Source: Arthrobacter jinronghuae
GTDB taxonomy: Bacteria; Actinomycetota; Actinomycetes; Actinomycetales; Micrococcaceae
NCBI RefSeq assembly: GCF_025244825.1
Contig: NZ_CP104263.1
Coordinates: forward strand, 2,976,001-3,040,000
Reading direction: 5' to 3'
DNA: 64,000 nt
Shown here in pieces: positions 41,452 through 49,922 of this stretch; position 1 is the stretch's first letter; the number at the start of each line of letters is the position of its first letter. Position numbers and translations under genes: made by a program. Under the pieces are notes generated by a model that was not told the origin of the DNA, made no database searches, and worked only from the letters and a program-made list of their open reading frames with translations.

Positions 41452-42519
41452 TCAGCTCCCCAGCACCTCCGCCAGGTCGAACTTCACCGGCTCCTCCAGC
41501 TGCCCATAGGTGCACGATTCGGGCGTGCGGTCCTGCCGCCAGCGGGAAAACTGGGCCACATGGCGGAACCGCTCCCCCTCCATGTGGTCGTAGCGCACCT
41601 CCACCACCCGTTCCGGGCGCAGCGGCACGAAGGAAAAGTCCTTTTTCCCGCTCCAGCGGCTGCCTTCGGAGTTGCGCGGGGTGCGGTTGCCCTTCTCCTG
41701 CTCCCCTTCGGCCCAGGGGTGTCCGTCCTCGACGGCGACCAGCGGCTGGAGTTCCTCGAACAGTTCGCGTCGGCGGTCCATCGAGAAGGAACTTGCGGCG
41801 CCCACGTTCACCAGCACGCCGTCGTCGTTGTAAAGGCCGAGTAGCAGGGAGCCGATCAGATCGGGGCCGGACTTATGCACCCGGTAGCCGGCGAGCACGC
41901 AGTCGGCGGTGCGTTCGTGCTTGAGCTTGGCCATGGTGCGCTTGTTCGGTGCGTACGGGCCGGCGAGGGGTTTGGCCACCACACCGTCCAGGCCTGCCCC
42001 TTCAAAGCGTCCGAACCAGTCCTGTGCCAGGTCGGCGTCGTCGGTGGCGGCGGTGACGGACACCGGTGCCTGCGCCGTTTTCAGCGCCTGGACCAGGGCC
42101 TCCCGGCGTTCGGAGAACGGCCGGTCCCGGTAGTCGACGTCGCCCAGGGCCAGCAGGTCGAACGCCACGAACCGCGCCGGGGTTTCTTCCGCGAGCAGTT
42201 TCACCCTGCTGGCGGCGGGATGGATCCGCTGCTGCAGCAGTTCGAAGTCCAACCGTTTGCCGTCCGGGGCCACCATAACTATCTCGCCGTCCAGTACGCA
42301 CCGCTCCGGCAGGTTCTGCCGAAGGGCTTCGACGAGTTCGGGGAAGTACCGCGTCATCGGCTTTTCGTTGCGGGAGCCGATCTCGACGTCGTCGCCGTCC
42401 CGGAAGATGATGGACCGGAATCCGTCCCATTTGGGTTCGTACAGGTAGTCCCCGCGGGGCAGGGCGCTGACGGATTTGGCCAGCATCGGGGCAATCGGGG
42501 GCATCACTGGAAGGTCCAT
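41452..42519 (-). CDS. ATP-dependent DNA ligase (LigC-type)
   Basis: A 355-aa ATP-dependent ligase. Adenylated Lys in YEPKWDGFRSI (motif I KxDG); motif III-like RFVAFDLLALGD; motif IV GLDGVVAKPLAG; motif V MAKLKHERTADCVLAGYRVH. OB-fold domain follows to the end. No polymerase or nuclease domain, so it resembles stand-alone LigC rather than LigD. ATG 42519; AAGAAT lies 6 nt before it, a near match to the leaderless pattern. Probably a repair ligase. It is 10 bp after the alpha/beta hydrolase on the same strand. Confidence 0.88.
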   Translation of the reverse strand: MDLPVMPPIAPMLAKSVSALPRGDYLYEPKWDGFRSIIFRDGDDVEIGSRNEKPMTRYFPELVEALRQNLPERCVLDGEIVMVAPDGKRLDFELLQQRIHPAASRVKLLAEETPARFVAFDLLALGDVDYRDRPFSERREALVQALKTAQAPVSVTAATDDADLAQDWFGRFEGAGLDGVVAKPLAGPYAPNKRTMAKLKHERTADCVLAGYRVHKSGPDLIGSLLLGLYNDDGVLVNVGAASSFSMDRRRELFEELQPLVAVEDGHPWAEGEQEKGNRTPRNSEGSRWSGKKDFSFVPLRPERVVEVRYDHMEGERFRHVAQFSRWRQDRTPESCTYGQLEEPVKFDLAEVLGS

Positions 42520-42529
42520 GTGCCCATTC

Positions 42530-43081
42530 TTATCCGAGTGCGGCCGGTTCCCCCAGCCCTGCGGTGAAGGCCGTGAGCAGGTCGCGGCCCTGCTGCCAGT
42601 AGCCCACTCCGCTCTTTTCGTTGATGTGGGCGAGTTCACCGGCATCAATAACGGGCACTTTCCAGGCGGCAGCGATGCTTTGGGCGGCAGGGAGCGCGCA
42701 GTACGGATCGCTCTGGCTGGCGATCAACAGGCCGGGCACGGGCAGCTCCTGCAGCCGCGGATTCCGGAACGTTCCGACCACTTCCGGAAAGGACGCGGCA
42801 ACCGGATCCGGCGGGCTGACCAGGAACACTCCGCGGGCGCCGTCGGGGTTGCGATGCAGCCATTCCACCGCAGCCAGGCAGCCCAAACTGTGGGCCACAA
42901 GGACTGTCTGCCCGTTCCGGGCTCCGGCGGCCCGGTCCAGCGCGGCCATCCAATCCTCCAGTTCGGGTTCATCCCACGATGAAGGCGCGATGCGGGTGAC
43001 GTTCGGCAGGTCCGCCTCCCAGCGGCTCTGCCACTGCTCCGGTGGCGAGCCCTGATAGCCCGGGACAATGGTGATATGCAC
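42530..43081 (-). CDS. RBBP9/YdeN-family alpha/beta hydrolase
   Basis: Small serine hydrolase (183 aa). Begins HITIVPGYQGSPPEQWQSRW, nucleophile in LVAHSLGCLAAVEWL (GxSxG-like HSLG), Asp in LLIASQSDPYC, His in DAGELAHINEKSG. This matches the RBBP9/YdeN family of unknown substrate. The start is GTG 43081 with AGG just upstream. It is followed by the DNA ligase gene and is divergent from the luciferase-like gene. Confidence 0.87.
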   Translation of the reverse strand: MHITIVPGYQGSPPEQWQSRWEADLPNVTRIAPSSWDEPELEDWMAALDRAAGARNGQTVLVAHSLGCLAAVEWLHRNPDGARGVFLVSPPDPVAASFPEVVGTFRNPRLQELPVPGLLIASQSDPYCALPAAQSIAAAWKVPVIDAGELAHINEKSGVGYWQQGRDLLTAFTAGLGEPAALG

Positions 43082-43153
43082 TGTGCCTGCATCCTTTCGC
43101 TGGTGCCGCATGTGAGCGGGAATACTGCCGACGTTTCCGGCGCTGGAGTTCGT

Positions 43154-44173
43154 ATGAAGAAAATAGGGTTCTTGTCCTTCGGACATTACCGGAATGCCGT
43201 GGGATCAATGACTCCCAGCGCGCAGGACGCAATACTGCAGCAGATTGAACTGACGGTCGCCGCCGAGGAAATCGGCGTCGACGGCGCGTACATGCGGGTG
43301 CACCACTTCGCCCCGCAGTTCTCCGCCCCCTTCCCCATGCTCGCCGCCATGGCGGCTCGGACCAGCCGGATCGAGCTGGGCACGGGAGTGATCGACATGC
43401 GCTATATGAATCCGCTGGCGATGGCAGAAGATGCCGCAGTGGCGGACCTGATCAGCGGCGGCAGGCTGCAGCTCGGCATCAGCCGGGGATCCCCCGAGCC
43501 TGCCCTGCGCGGTTACGAGTCCTTCGGCTACGTTCCCGGCCCGGATTCCTCCGACGCCGAGATGGCCCGGCAGCACACCGAAGTGTTCCGAGCCGCCATT
43601 GCCGGCGCCGGAGTGGCACAGGCTGATCCGGCGATGACCGGCAGCACCGGCGCCATGGCCATTGACCCGCTGTCCCCCGGATTGCCGGAGCGGATCTGGT
43701 GGGGGTCCGGGACCCGGGCCACCGCCAAGTGGACCGGCGAGCAGGGCATGAACCTGATGAGCTCCACGCTCCTGACCGAGGACACGGGGGTTCCGTTCGA
43801 CCAGCTCCAGGCCGAGCAGATCGCGGTGTACCGGAAGGCGTGGGCCGACGCCGGACATCAGGGCACCCCGCGGGTGTCCGTCAGCCGCAGCATCATTCCG
43901 CTGGTGACCGGGCAGGACCGGCACTACTTCGGGCTGCGGGCACAGGCCGAAGGACGGGACCAGGTGGGCCACCTCGACGGCGGCTTAGCTCGGTTCGGCA
44001 AGAGCTACATCGGTGAACCCGACGTTATTGCTGCGGAATTGGCCGCGGACGCCGCGGTGCAGGAAGCCGACACCGTCCTCGTGACCGTGCCGAACCAGCT
44101 GGGCGTGGAGTACAACGCGCATCTGCTGGAGAGCATCGTGAAGCTTGTGGCGCCGGGGGCCGGCTGGCGGTAA
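43154..44173 (+). CDS. luciferase-like (LLM) flavin-dependent oxidoreductase
   Basis: A 339-aa LLM-class TIM-barrel monooxygenase using FMNH2 or F420. Features: KKIGFLSFGHYRN, VDGAYMRVHHFAPQFSAPFP, ARTSRIELGTGVIDMRYMNP, AEDAAVADLISGGRLQLGIS (family core), WWGSGTRATAKWTGEQGMN. Cofactor and substrate are unclear. ATG 43154 has GGAG 6 nt upstream. The long repeat-rich gap follows its stop. Confidence 0.88.
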   Translation: MKKIGFLSFGHYRNAVGSMTPSAQDAILQQIELTVAAEEIGVDGAYMRVHHFAPQFSAPFPMLAAMAARTSRIELGTGVIDMRYMNPLAMAEDAAVADLISGGRLQLGISRGSPEPALRGYESFGYVPGPDSSDAEMARQHTEVFRAAIAGAGVAQADPAMTGSTGAMAIDPLSPGLPERIWWGSGTRATAKWTGEQGMNLMSSTLLTEDTGVPFDQLQAEQIAVYRKAWADAGHQGTPRVSVSRSIIPLVTGQDRHYFGLRAQAEGRDQVGHLDGGLARFGKSYIGEPDVIAAELAADAAVQEADTVLVTVPNQLGVEYNAHLLESIVKLVAPGAGWR

Positions 44174-44582
44174 GTCTCGTCCCTGGGCCGGGTCCGCTGG
44201 GTCCGCGGTTCGCGGGGTCCGTCGGGTCCGCCCGGTCCGCCGGGTCCGCCCCCTGCGGGGCTGGAACGGCGGCAACGAAATTCCCCGCTCGCAGAGCTCG
44301 CGGGGAATATTAAAGCCGCCTTCCTCCAGCCCCTCCGGTGGCGGGTTTGGCTCCCAGCGCACCTTCGTCCAGCCCCACAGTGGCGGGGAGCGTCTCAGCC
44401 AGGTCACACCGTCTCCCGCCAGCCCTTCCGGCGGCGGGGATGACCAAGGCACAGGAGGGGGGAACGGCAGGTCCGGGGCCTGCTGGCTCCGCTAGGCTTC
44501 AGCGCTACCCACCCATTCTCGGGCGTCCAGTTCTGCCATCCTCCGGTACAGAGTGGCCCGTGACATTGCTCATTCGGCCAGC
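44174..44582. repeat. 409-bp gene-free region with three kinds of repeat
   Basis: No convincing gene. 44184-44252 has a 9-bp periodic array of GGGTCCGCC-like units. 44280-44308 is a hairpin with 9-bp perfect stem ATTCCCCGC/GCGGGGAAT. Then three spaced copies of a CCAGCCCCTCCGGTGGCGGG-like block near 44327, 44370 and 44419. Open frames over it have no ribosome site and read as repeat peptide. It may be a dispersed intergenic repeat family. Confidence 0.6.
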
Positions 44583-45095
44583 CTATTCCTCCCTTTTCCA
44601 CGGTAGGTCGGCATCGTCGATGACCGGGTGTAGCGGGACCATCACAACCGGACGGCGTTGGTGGTGGGCGAGATGCACCGCAACGGAGCCGTTGAGAAAC
44701 TTTTCAACTTCACCCCGGACACCGGATTCGCGCGTGCCGACGACAATCATGACCGCGTCCAGCTCGTCGGCCAGCCGGGCAAGCTCCTGCCCCGGACCAC
44801 CCGCCAGCGCACGGACAGACCATTTCACGGGCCGCGGGTCTAAGATTCCCGCGATCTCTGCACGCAGCCCGGGATCAAAAACCTCGGTCTTTTCAAAGGG
44901 CCGGTCCGGGTCGATGGGTACCGACACCACCGAGCCGTCGGGCCGTTCCTCGACCCTCTCAGTGGAGTCGTCTACATTGGCACAAACCAAATCCGCTCCG
45001 AAATGTTCGGCGAACGCTGCCGCTTCCTCAACCACCGCGGCAGCGGTATTCCCGATAACGACACCCACCAGAACCTGAGGCTTGGGGCTGGACAT
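44583..45095 (-). CDS. universal stress protein
   Basis: UspA-fold protein (170 aa). Starts KPQVLVGVVIGNTAAAVVEE, then FGADLVCANVD; the C-terminal ATP-binding loop VVGTRESGVRGEVEKFLNGS matches G-2x-G-9x-G(S). ATG 45095 (MSSPKPQ) has AAGGAG 9 nt upstream and is preferred over the extension to 45134. Single-copy here, no partner genes. Confidence 0.88.
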   Translation of the reverse strand: MSSPKPQVLVGVVIGNTAAAVVEEAAAFAEHFGADLVCANVDDSTERVEERPDGSVVSVPIDPDRPFEKTEVFDPGLRAEIAGILDPRPVKWSVRALAGGPGQELARLADELDAVMIVVGTRESGVRGEVEKFLNGSVAVHLAHHQRRPVVMVPLHPVIDDADLPWKREE

Positions 45096-45204
45096 GATGT
45101 GGACTCCTTCGTGGGGGCCGTCGACGGATGCCAAAGGTCAGCCACTAGCGGGCTACCTCGGCGGCGTGGGCTTAGGCCTCATGTTCGGAAAGGACTAGCT
45201 GCCA

Positions 45205-45519
45205 CTACCCTTCGAGCGGGTACACCGGATTCAGCGTTGAAAGCAGTTTGTACCTGGAAGTACCAGCCACACTATGCTCCCGGGGATTAATGGCTTCAGC
45301 AGGGACCAGACGCACCCACCCTTTGCCCGCCTCCGCCCGCGACGTGTCGGCATCAGCTATCGCGCGCAGCGCCTGGATCTTCTTTTCCGCTGCTTCCCAA
45401 ATCTGCTCCTGGTCACCGACGGCGACGGCGACGATGAACCGTTCCCCTAACTTAAGAAGACGCTCCTCGCGAGCCATAGATTCGGCGTCTGCCTTACGCG
45501 CCCGCCGCCAAACGTCCAC
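45205..45519 (-). CDS. small hypothetical protein
   Basis: A 104-aa soluble protein, not recognised. It is helix-rich and charged: MAREERLLKLGERFIVAVAV, then EQIWEAAEKKIQALRAIADA. The GTG at 45519 has GGAG 6 nt upstream; ATG 45477 is an alternative start. Amino-acid balance looks coding, while the overlapping plus-strand frame at 45248 is Ser/Arg-rich and less likely. Its third-position GC is lower than its neighbours, hinting at transfer or relaxed selection. Confidence 0.55.
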   Translation of the reverse strand: MDVWRRARKADAESMAREERLLKLGERFIVAVAVGDQEQIWEAAEKKIQALRAIADADTSRAEAGKGWVRLVPAEAINPREHSVAGTSRYKLLSTLNPVYPLEG

Positions 45520-45728
45520 CAGGGCTCCGAAAACGGTCCCCTGTCGAAATGTCAGTGGCCTCCGCTAGAGTAGTTTTCAGCTTCACGAGATGTGGCCTCC
45601 GCCCGGTTCCCCGGGCACAAAAGCTCCGACTGGCCCCACACCAACCCCACTGTTCGGCGGGTGGTTCGGATGACGAAGCGGCCTGCTTCGTCCGTTGCAG
45701 GCAAGGACAACCTGTAAAGGAACCCACT

Positions 45729-46133
45729 GTGAGCATTTCCAGTGTCAGCAAATCCGGCCTCAGCAACTGCAGCGGCTTCGCCCCGGGCCACAACATCCAT
45801 TGGATCCACCGACGCCGGCTCGAAGGCTGGGAGCAGTGGTCGGACGTCGAAGTCACGGCCGATCCGCAGCTGGACCTCATCTACCTGGTGTCCGAAGGCA
45901 CCCAGCAGCTGATGTGGTTCCACAATGTTCGGGCCGTGGCCACCGCGCTTGAGGCCGCCGTCGACACCCCGCAGTGGTGCCAGCGCTATTCCACCCTCAT
46001 GGTGCCGGGCGGATTCGATTCCGATGCCCGGAGCTCTTTTTTCTACTTGGCCCGGCCGGAGCGGGTGGTTCCATGCAACGGCTCCCTGGTGCGGGCACCG
46101 GAAACTGAGCGGATCGAAAAAGCCGGCTCCTAG
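45729..46133 (+). CDS. hypothetical protein
   Basis: A 134-aa protein of unknown family. Visible: GFAPGHNIHWIHRRRLEGWE, DVEVTADPQLDLIYLVSEG, TQQLMWFHNVRAVATALEAA. Rich in Trp and His in the first half. No signal or membrane helix. GTG 45729 has AAAGG 8 nt upstream, better than the longer frame from 45549. Stands alone between another hypothetical gene and a CPBP protease. Confidence 0.65.
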   Translation: MSISSVSKSGLSNCSGFAPGHNIHWIHRRRLEGWEQWSDVEVTADPQLDLIYLVSEGTQQLMWFHNVRAVATALEAAVDTPQWCQRYSTLMVPGGFDSDARSSFFYLARPERVVPCNGSLVRAPETERIEKAGS

Positions 46134-46207
46134 CCGTTGGTTCTGCCCCGGGATCCGTGCGGATTCCGGGGCCGGGCAGGCCCTGTAGGCACCTCACGGC
46201 ACGGTAG

Positions 46208-46972
46208 CTACTGCTGCAGCAGCTCCGGCGGCACGCTGTAGATGAGGATGACACCCAGCAGGTTTTTCGCGGCGTGCACACCGTAGGAAAGCATGAAGTT
46301 GTTTCCGGCCCAGACGTAGATGCCGACAAGAGTGACACCCATCGCCAGGTAAGGCATCAGGACCGGGAGGGACAGGGATTCCTTGCCCACAATGTGGATG
46401 GAGGCGAACAACAGGACCGACAGGATGCAGCAGCCCCAGAGATTCCAGTACCGGCTGAGTTTGCCGATCAGCAGGTGCCGGAAAATGTACTCCTCGACAA
46501 ACGGTGCCAGCACCACCAGCAGCGGTACCACCAGCCAGGGCGACACGGACCCCACGAATCCCTCTACGGCTTCCTGGTTTACCGCCGTTTCGACCTGCCC
46601 GCTCAGCAGCGCCCCGATCATGGTGGCAATGAGCATGGCGATGACGCCGGCGGGAATCAGGGAAAGGGACAGCACCGGCCGGGTGGCTAGGATCTTCGTT
46701 TCCCGCACCACGTACGGCCGGGCCGCCAGGAAGGCCAGCAGACCGGCAACCCCGTAAAACGCCAGGTTCAGGACATAGGCGGCTGCAACCGGATCCGGAA
46801 CCAGCATCACCAGGACAGGCATAACGAGTCCGGGCGCAAAGCTCAGGACCAGCAGGAACACTACGTAGAAGCCAGCTGCCACCGCGTCACGGCGAGTGAA
46901 ACGGTAGGAAAGCCACGGGATTTGGGCCGCAGGGCGCCCCGACGGACCGGTCCGGTATTCGTTCGCTGTCAT
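46208..46972 (-). CDS. CPBP-family intramembrane protease
   Basis: Abi/CAAX-like membrane protease (254 aa) with about seven helices. Catalytic motifs: VEEYIFRHLLIGKLSRYW (EExxxR) and LLFASIHIVGKES (helix with His), plus GNNFMLSYGVHAAKNLLG (last His). Function in bacteria is usually unassigned. ATG 46972 has TATCCT exactly 6 nt upstream, so it may be leaderless. Confidence 0.87.
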   Translation of the reverse strand: MTANEYRTGPSGRPAAQIPWLSYRFTRRDAVAAGFYVVFLLVLSFAPGLVMPVLVMLVPDPVAAAYVLNLAFYGVAGLLAFLAARPYVVRETKILATRPVLSLSLIPAGVIAMLIATMIGALLSGQVETAVNQEAVEGFVGSVSPWLVVPLLVVLAPFVEEYIFRHLLIGKLSRYWNLWGCCILSVLLFASIHIVGKESLSLPVLMPYLAMGVTLVGIYVWAGNNFMLSYGVHAAKNLLGVILIYSVPPELLQQ

Positions 46973-46978
46973 TACCTC

Positions 46979-46984
46979 AGGATA
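46979..46984 (-). promoter_or_regulatory. -10 element, leaderless start of CPBP protease
   Basis: TATCCT on the minus strand, spacer GAGGTA, then ATG at 46972. The GAGG in the spacer is too close to the ATG to be a good ribosome site. Confidence 0.5.
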
Positions 46985-47014
46985 TGGGCCGTTCTGCCGG
47001 GATACAGCCCCTCG

Positions 47015-47896
47015 CTAGCTCAACTCCGCGATCACCGGAGGCATGGCCTCGAGCAGTTCCCGTGCCAGGAAGCTGAGCGGGCCCCGCGAGGCGGAGAGCC
47101 GGTCCCCGCTCACCGCGTGCAGATACGTGCCCCAGCACGCTGCCTGTTCCGGCGTCGCACCGCGGGCAAGGAATCCGCCCACCGCACCGGCGAGGACATC
47201 CCCGGACCCGGAAGTACCCAGGCCCGAGTTCCCTGCCGGCACTTCCCAGCTCCTTCCGTCAGGCGCGGTAATGACGTTGTGCGCGCTGACCACCGCCGAG
47301 TATTTCCGTGCCACCTCCTTGGAGGCTTTCGGCAGGTCCAGGGAGTCTTCGTCTGCATCCTCGTCCTCGAGGAGGCGCAGGATTTCGGCACCATTCGGGG
47401 TCAGGACCAGCCGGCCGGCCAGGGTGTCGTAAAGTTCCGGCAGCCCGGGCAGCACGCCGAGGGCAAAGGCGTCCAGTACCACCTGGGTCTTTTCCCCGAG
47501 CAGCGGAACCACTGACCGCAAGAGCGCCGCAGCCTGCTCGGCGTCGTCCAGGCCGGGGCCGATGACCACTGCCGACGCCGTCGAAAGATCGGATTCGAGC
47601 AGCTTGCCGGCCGCACCGCCGTCAATTCCGCCGTCTTCCTCAGGCAGTCCCACCACTCCGGATTCGGGGATCGCCACGGCGACGGCGATCGCCGCCGATT
47701 CCGCCAAACCCATGGTCAGGCGGCCGGCGCCGACCCGCAGCCCGGCAAGCCCTGCCAGCATCACCGCTCCCGGAGTGCTCCGGGCGCCGCCGATCACCAG
47801 CACGGTGCCGCGGTCCTCCTTGCCGGAGGCCTCGGTGGAAAGCCGCCAGCCGCGCAGCAGCGCGGGGGTAACAAGCTCAGCGGGGGTGGATGTCAT
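47015..47896 (-). CDS. nnrD: ADP-dependent NAD(P)H-hydrate dehydratase
   Basis: Ribokinase-like repair enzyme (293 aa) that restores NAD(P)H from its hydrate. Visible: TVLVIGGARSTPGAVMLAGL, VVIGPGLDD, LTPNGAEILRLL, and the phosphate loop GLGTSGSGDVLAGAVGGFLA. The NnrE epimerase domain, often fused or adjacent, is absent. ATG 47896 (MTSTPAE) has AGGAG 7 nt upstream and overlaps the histidine phosphatase gene by 20 bases, so the two are co-transcribed. Confidence 0.92.
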   Translation of the reverse strand: MTSTPAELVTPALLRGWRLSTEASGKEDRGTVLVIGGARSTPGAVMLAGLAGLRVGAGRLTMGLAESAAIAVAVAIPESGVVGLPEEDGGIDGGAAGKLLESDLSTASAVVIGPGLDDAEQAAALLRSVVPLLGEKTQVVLDAFALGVLPGLPELYDTLAGRLVLTPNGAEILRLLEDEDADEDSLDLPKASKEVARKYSAVVSAHNVITAPDGRSWEVPAGNSGLGTSGSGDVLAGAVGGFLARGATPEQAACWGTYLHAVSGDRLSASRGPLSFLARELLEAMPPVIAELS

Positions 47897-48617
47897 CAGT
47901 TTCTCCTGCATGTTCGGTGACCGGTGCTCCGCTGTCCTGCAGATGGAGCACGCTGTTGAAGGTGTGCAGCTTCCAGGGCCCGGTACCGGTTGGGCGCACC
48001 AGCCGGGTCACTGAGCCGTTCCGCACGCTGTTGGCGGCGGCGGTGTCCAGCAGTTCCTGCTCGCTCATCCGTTCCAGGACGTAGCGGATCAGCAGGATGA
48101 CAGCGTCGTGGCAAACCACTGCCACACGCTTGCCGTCTTCCTCGTCGTCAAGGTCCCGGAACACCGAACGCAGCCGCAGGGCGACGTCGGCCCAGGACTC
48201 GCCGCCCGGCGGACGGTAGGCGAATTTCCCCAGCCAGGACCGGCGTTCGGCTTCCTCGGGATACCGCGCTGCGACGCCGGCGGAGGTCAGCAGGTCCAGG
48301 ATCCCCAGTTCCCGGTCCCGCAGGCGCTCATCAACCCGCATGCCGCCCGTGAGGCCGGCCAGCCCCGCCAGTTCCGCCGTCTGCCGGGCCCGCAGGTAGG
48401 GCGAACACCAGACGGAGTCGGGCAGTTCCTTGGCGGGAAGCCCGGCAATCCAGCGGCCAAGCGCTGCAGCCTGCTGCTCGCCGTCGGGGCTGAGCGGGAC
48501 GTCAGGGTCCCGCCAGGGAAGGTCAATACGTTCGGCGCCCTCGCGGCCCGCGCGGGTAGCGGCCACATTACCGGCGGATTCGCCGTGGCGGACCAGAATC
48601 AGTTCAGTTGCACCCAT
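47877..48617 (-). CDS. histidine phosphatase family protein
   Basis: Phosphoglycerate mutase-like phosphatase (246 aa). RHG motif ILVRHGESAGNVAAT with catalytic His; VPLSPDGEQQAAALGRWI; VWCSPYLRARQTAEL; second His in VAVVCHDAVILLI. Substrate unknown. ATG 48617 has TAGAGT exactly 6 nt upstream, fitting a leaderless message. It leads the short operon with nnrD. Confidence 0.9.
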   Translation of the reverse strand: MGATELILVRHGESAGNVAATRAGREGAERIDLPWRDPDVPLSPDGEQQAAALGRWIAGLPAKELPDSVWCSPYLRARQTAELAGLAGLTGGMRVDERLRDRELGILDLLTSAGVAARYPEEAERRSWLGKFAYRPPGGESWADVALRLRSVFRDLDDEEDGKRVAVVCHDAVILLIRYVLERMSEQELLDTAAANSVRNGSVTRLVRPTGTGPWKLHTFNSVLHLQDSGAPVTEHAGETDDIHPR

Positions 48618-48623
48618 GCTCCG

Positions 48624-48629
48624 ACTCTA
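48624..48629 (-). promoter_or_regulatory. -10 element, leaderless start of histidine phosphatase
   Basis: TAGAGT on the minus strand, spacer CGGAGC, then ATG at 48617. Confidence 0.5.
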
Positions 48630-48655
48630 CCCGCCGGGCTCCTGAGGCAAAGGGC

Positions 48656-49888
48656 TCAGGTAGCGGAGCGGATATCCACCCTGCCGCCGTTGCGCACCGT
48701 GAACGTCAGGAGCAGGGCGACGGCGGCAAAGACCGCAAGCAGCATGAGGCCTACGAAATAGCTGCGGTTCGCCGGGTCATAGGTTGCCCCCATGACCAGG
48801 GGCGGGAAGTAACCGCCGAGCCCTCCGGCGGCGGCAATAATCCCGCCGACGGTACCTACGTCCTGCGCCGGAGCGGCACGGCCCACCCAGGCGAAGACTC
48901 CGCCGGTGCCCAGTCCCAGGAACAAGGCCATCAGGATGAACGCCGTACCGTAGACCTCCTCCTCCTCGGGCCGGAGGGCAACGATAACGGCCAGGACCGC
49001 CGTGCCGGCAAAGGATGCGAGCGTGACCAGCTTCGGCCCCACCTTGTCCGCGATGGTGCCGCCGATCGGGCGGGCGATGACGGCGGCCACGGCGAAGCCT
49101 GCGGTCCGGGTTCCTGCCGCAGTCGCGTCGTAATCGTAGACATTGCCCAGATACGTGGGCAGGTAATTGGAGAATGCCACAAACGCACCGAACACCACCC
49201 CGTACAGGAAGCACAGCTGCCAGGTGACGCGCAGGGTGAAGGCGTGGGTGATCTTCGGCAGCACCGGTTCCGTGGGTTTTGACCAGGCCGGGGATTCGCG
49301 CAGGATCAGCCAGCTCAGCACCGCCATGGCTGCGACGACGACGGCGATGGTGATGTGGGTGCCCATGTAGCCGACGGCGGCCACTAGCCGCGGGGTGAAG
49401 AACGCCGACACGGCCGTCCCCACCATGCCGGCCCCGAATACCCCAGTGGCGAAGCCTTTCCGGCTCCGTTCGTACCAGGCCGAGCAGAAGGGGATGCCGA
49501 TGGCGAAGACGGTCCCGGCGATGCCCAGGAAGAACGCGATGACCACCAGGAACGGGAAGTTGCCCAACTGGCCGACGATTCCGGTGAGCAGCACCAGCGG
49601 CGCCGTCACCCCCAGGATCACGGTAAACATGACCCGGCCGCCGTAGCGGTCCGTCAGGGCGCCGACGGGGATCCGGGCCACCGAGCCGACCAGAATCGGC
49701 ATGGCCACAAGGACCGAGGTTTGTCCGGCGCCCAGGTCCATGTCTGCGGCGTAGCGGCTGGAGAGCGGTCCGATGATCGTCCAGGCCCAGAACCCCACCG
49801 TGGAGGCAATGGTTGCCACGATCAGGTTCCGTAGCTGGCCGGACCGGAGGTCTGCGCCTGCGGCCGGAGGAGAAGATGCTGTGGACAT
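48656..49888 (-). CDS. narK: nitrate/nitrite MFS transporter
   Basis: NarK/NasA-type porter (410 aa), twelve helices. Features: FWAWTIIGPLSSRYAADMDL, VARIPVGALTDRYGGR (loop 2-3), GIAGTVFAIGIPFCSAWYER and the nitrate-porter motif GLGTGGVFAWVGR in the second half. It follows narI by 34 bp on the same strand, so it is part of the nar operon and probably imports nitrate or exports nitrite. AAGGCAGG lies before the ATG. Confidence 0.92.
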   Translation of the reverse strand: MSTASSPPAAGADLRSGQLRNLIVATIASTVGFWAWTIIGPLSSRYAADMDLGAGQTSVLVAMPILVGSVARIPVGALTDRYGGRVMFTVILGVTAPLVLLTGIVGQLGNFPFLVVIAFFLGIAGTVFAIGIPFCSAWYERSRKGFATGVFGAGMVGTAVSAFFTPRLVAAVGYMGTHITIAVVVAAMAVLSWLILRESPAWSKPTEPVLPKITHAFTLRVTWQLCFLYGVVFGAFVAFSNYLPTYLGNVYDYDATAAGTRTAGFAVAAVIARPIGGTIADKVGPKLVTLASFAGTAVLAVIVALRPEEEEVYGTAFILMALFLGLGTGGVFAWVGRAAPAQDVGTVGGIIAAAGGLGGYFPPLVMGATYDPANRSYFVGLMLLAVFAAVALLLTFTVRNGGRVDIRSAT

Positions 49889-49922
49889 GGGCTGCCTGCC
49901 TTCCGCCAGATGAACTCAGTTC

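Noticed and set aside
43985..44452. Minus-strand frame over the repeat region with several PPPEGL-like blocks
   Set aside because: It has no ribosome site, is built from the repeats themselves and runs into the luciferase-like gene.
45094..45201. A 35-codon plus-strand frame ending in GYLGGVGLGLMFGKD
   Set aside because: Its start overlaps the universal stress protein start, and no ribosome site or known peptide supports it.
45248..45568. Plus-strand 106-codon frame opposite the small hypothetical gene
   Set aside because: Ser/Arg/Thr-rich shadow composition, without a ribosome site; the minus-strand frame is more protein-like.
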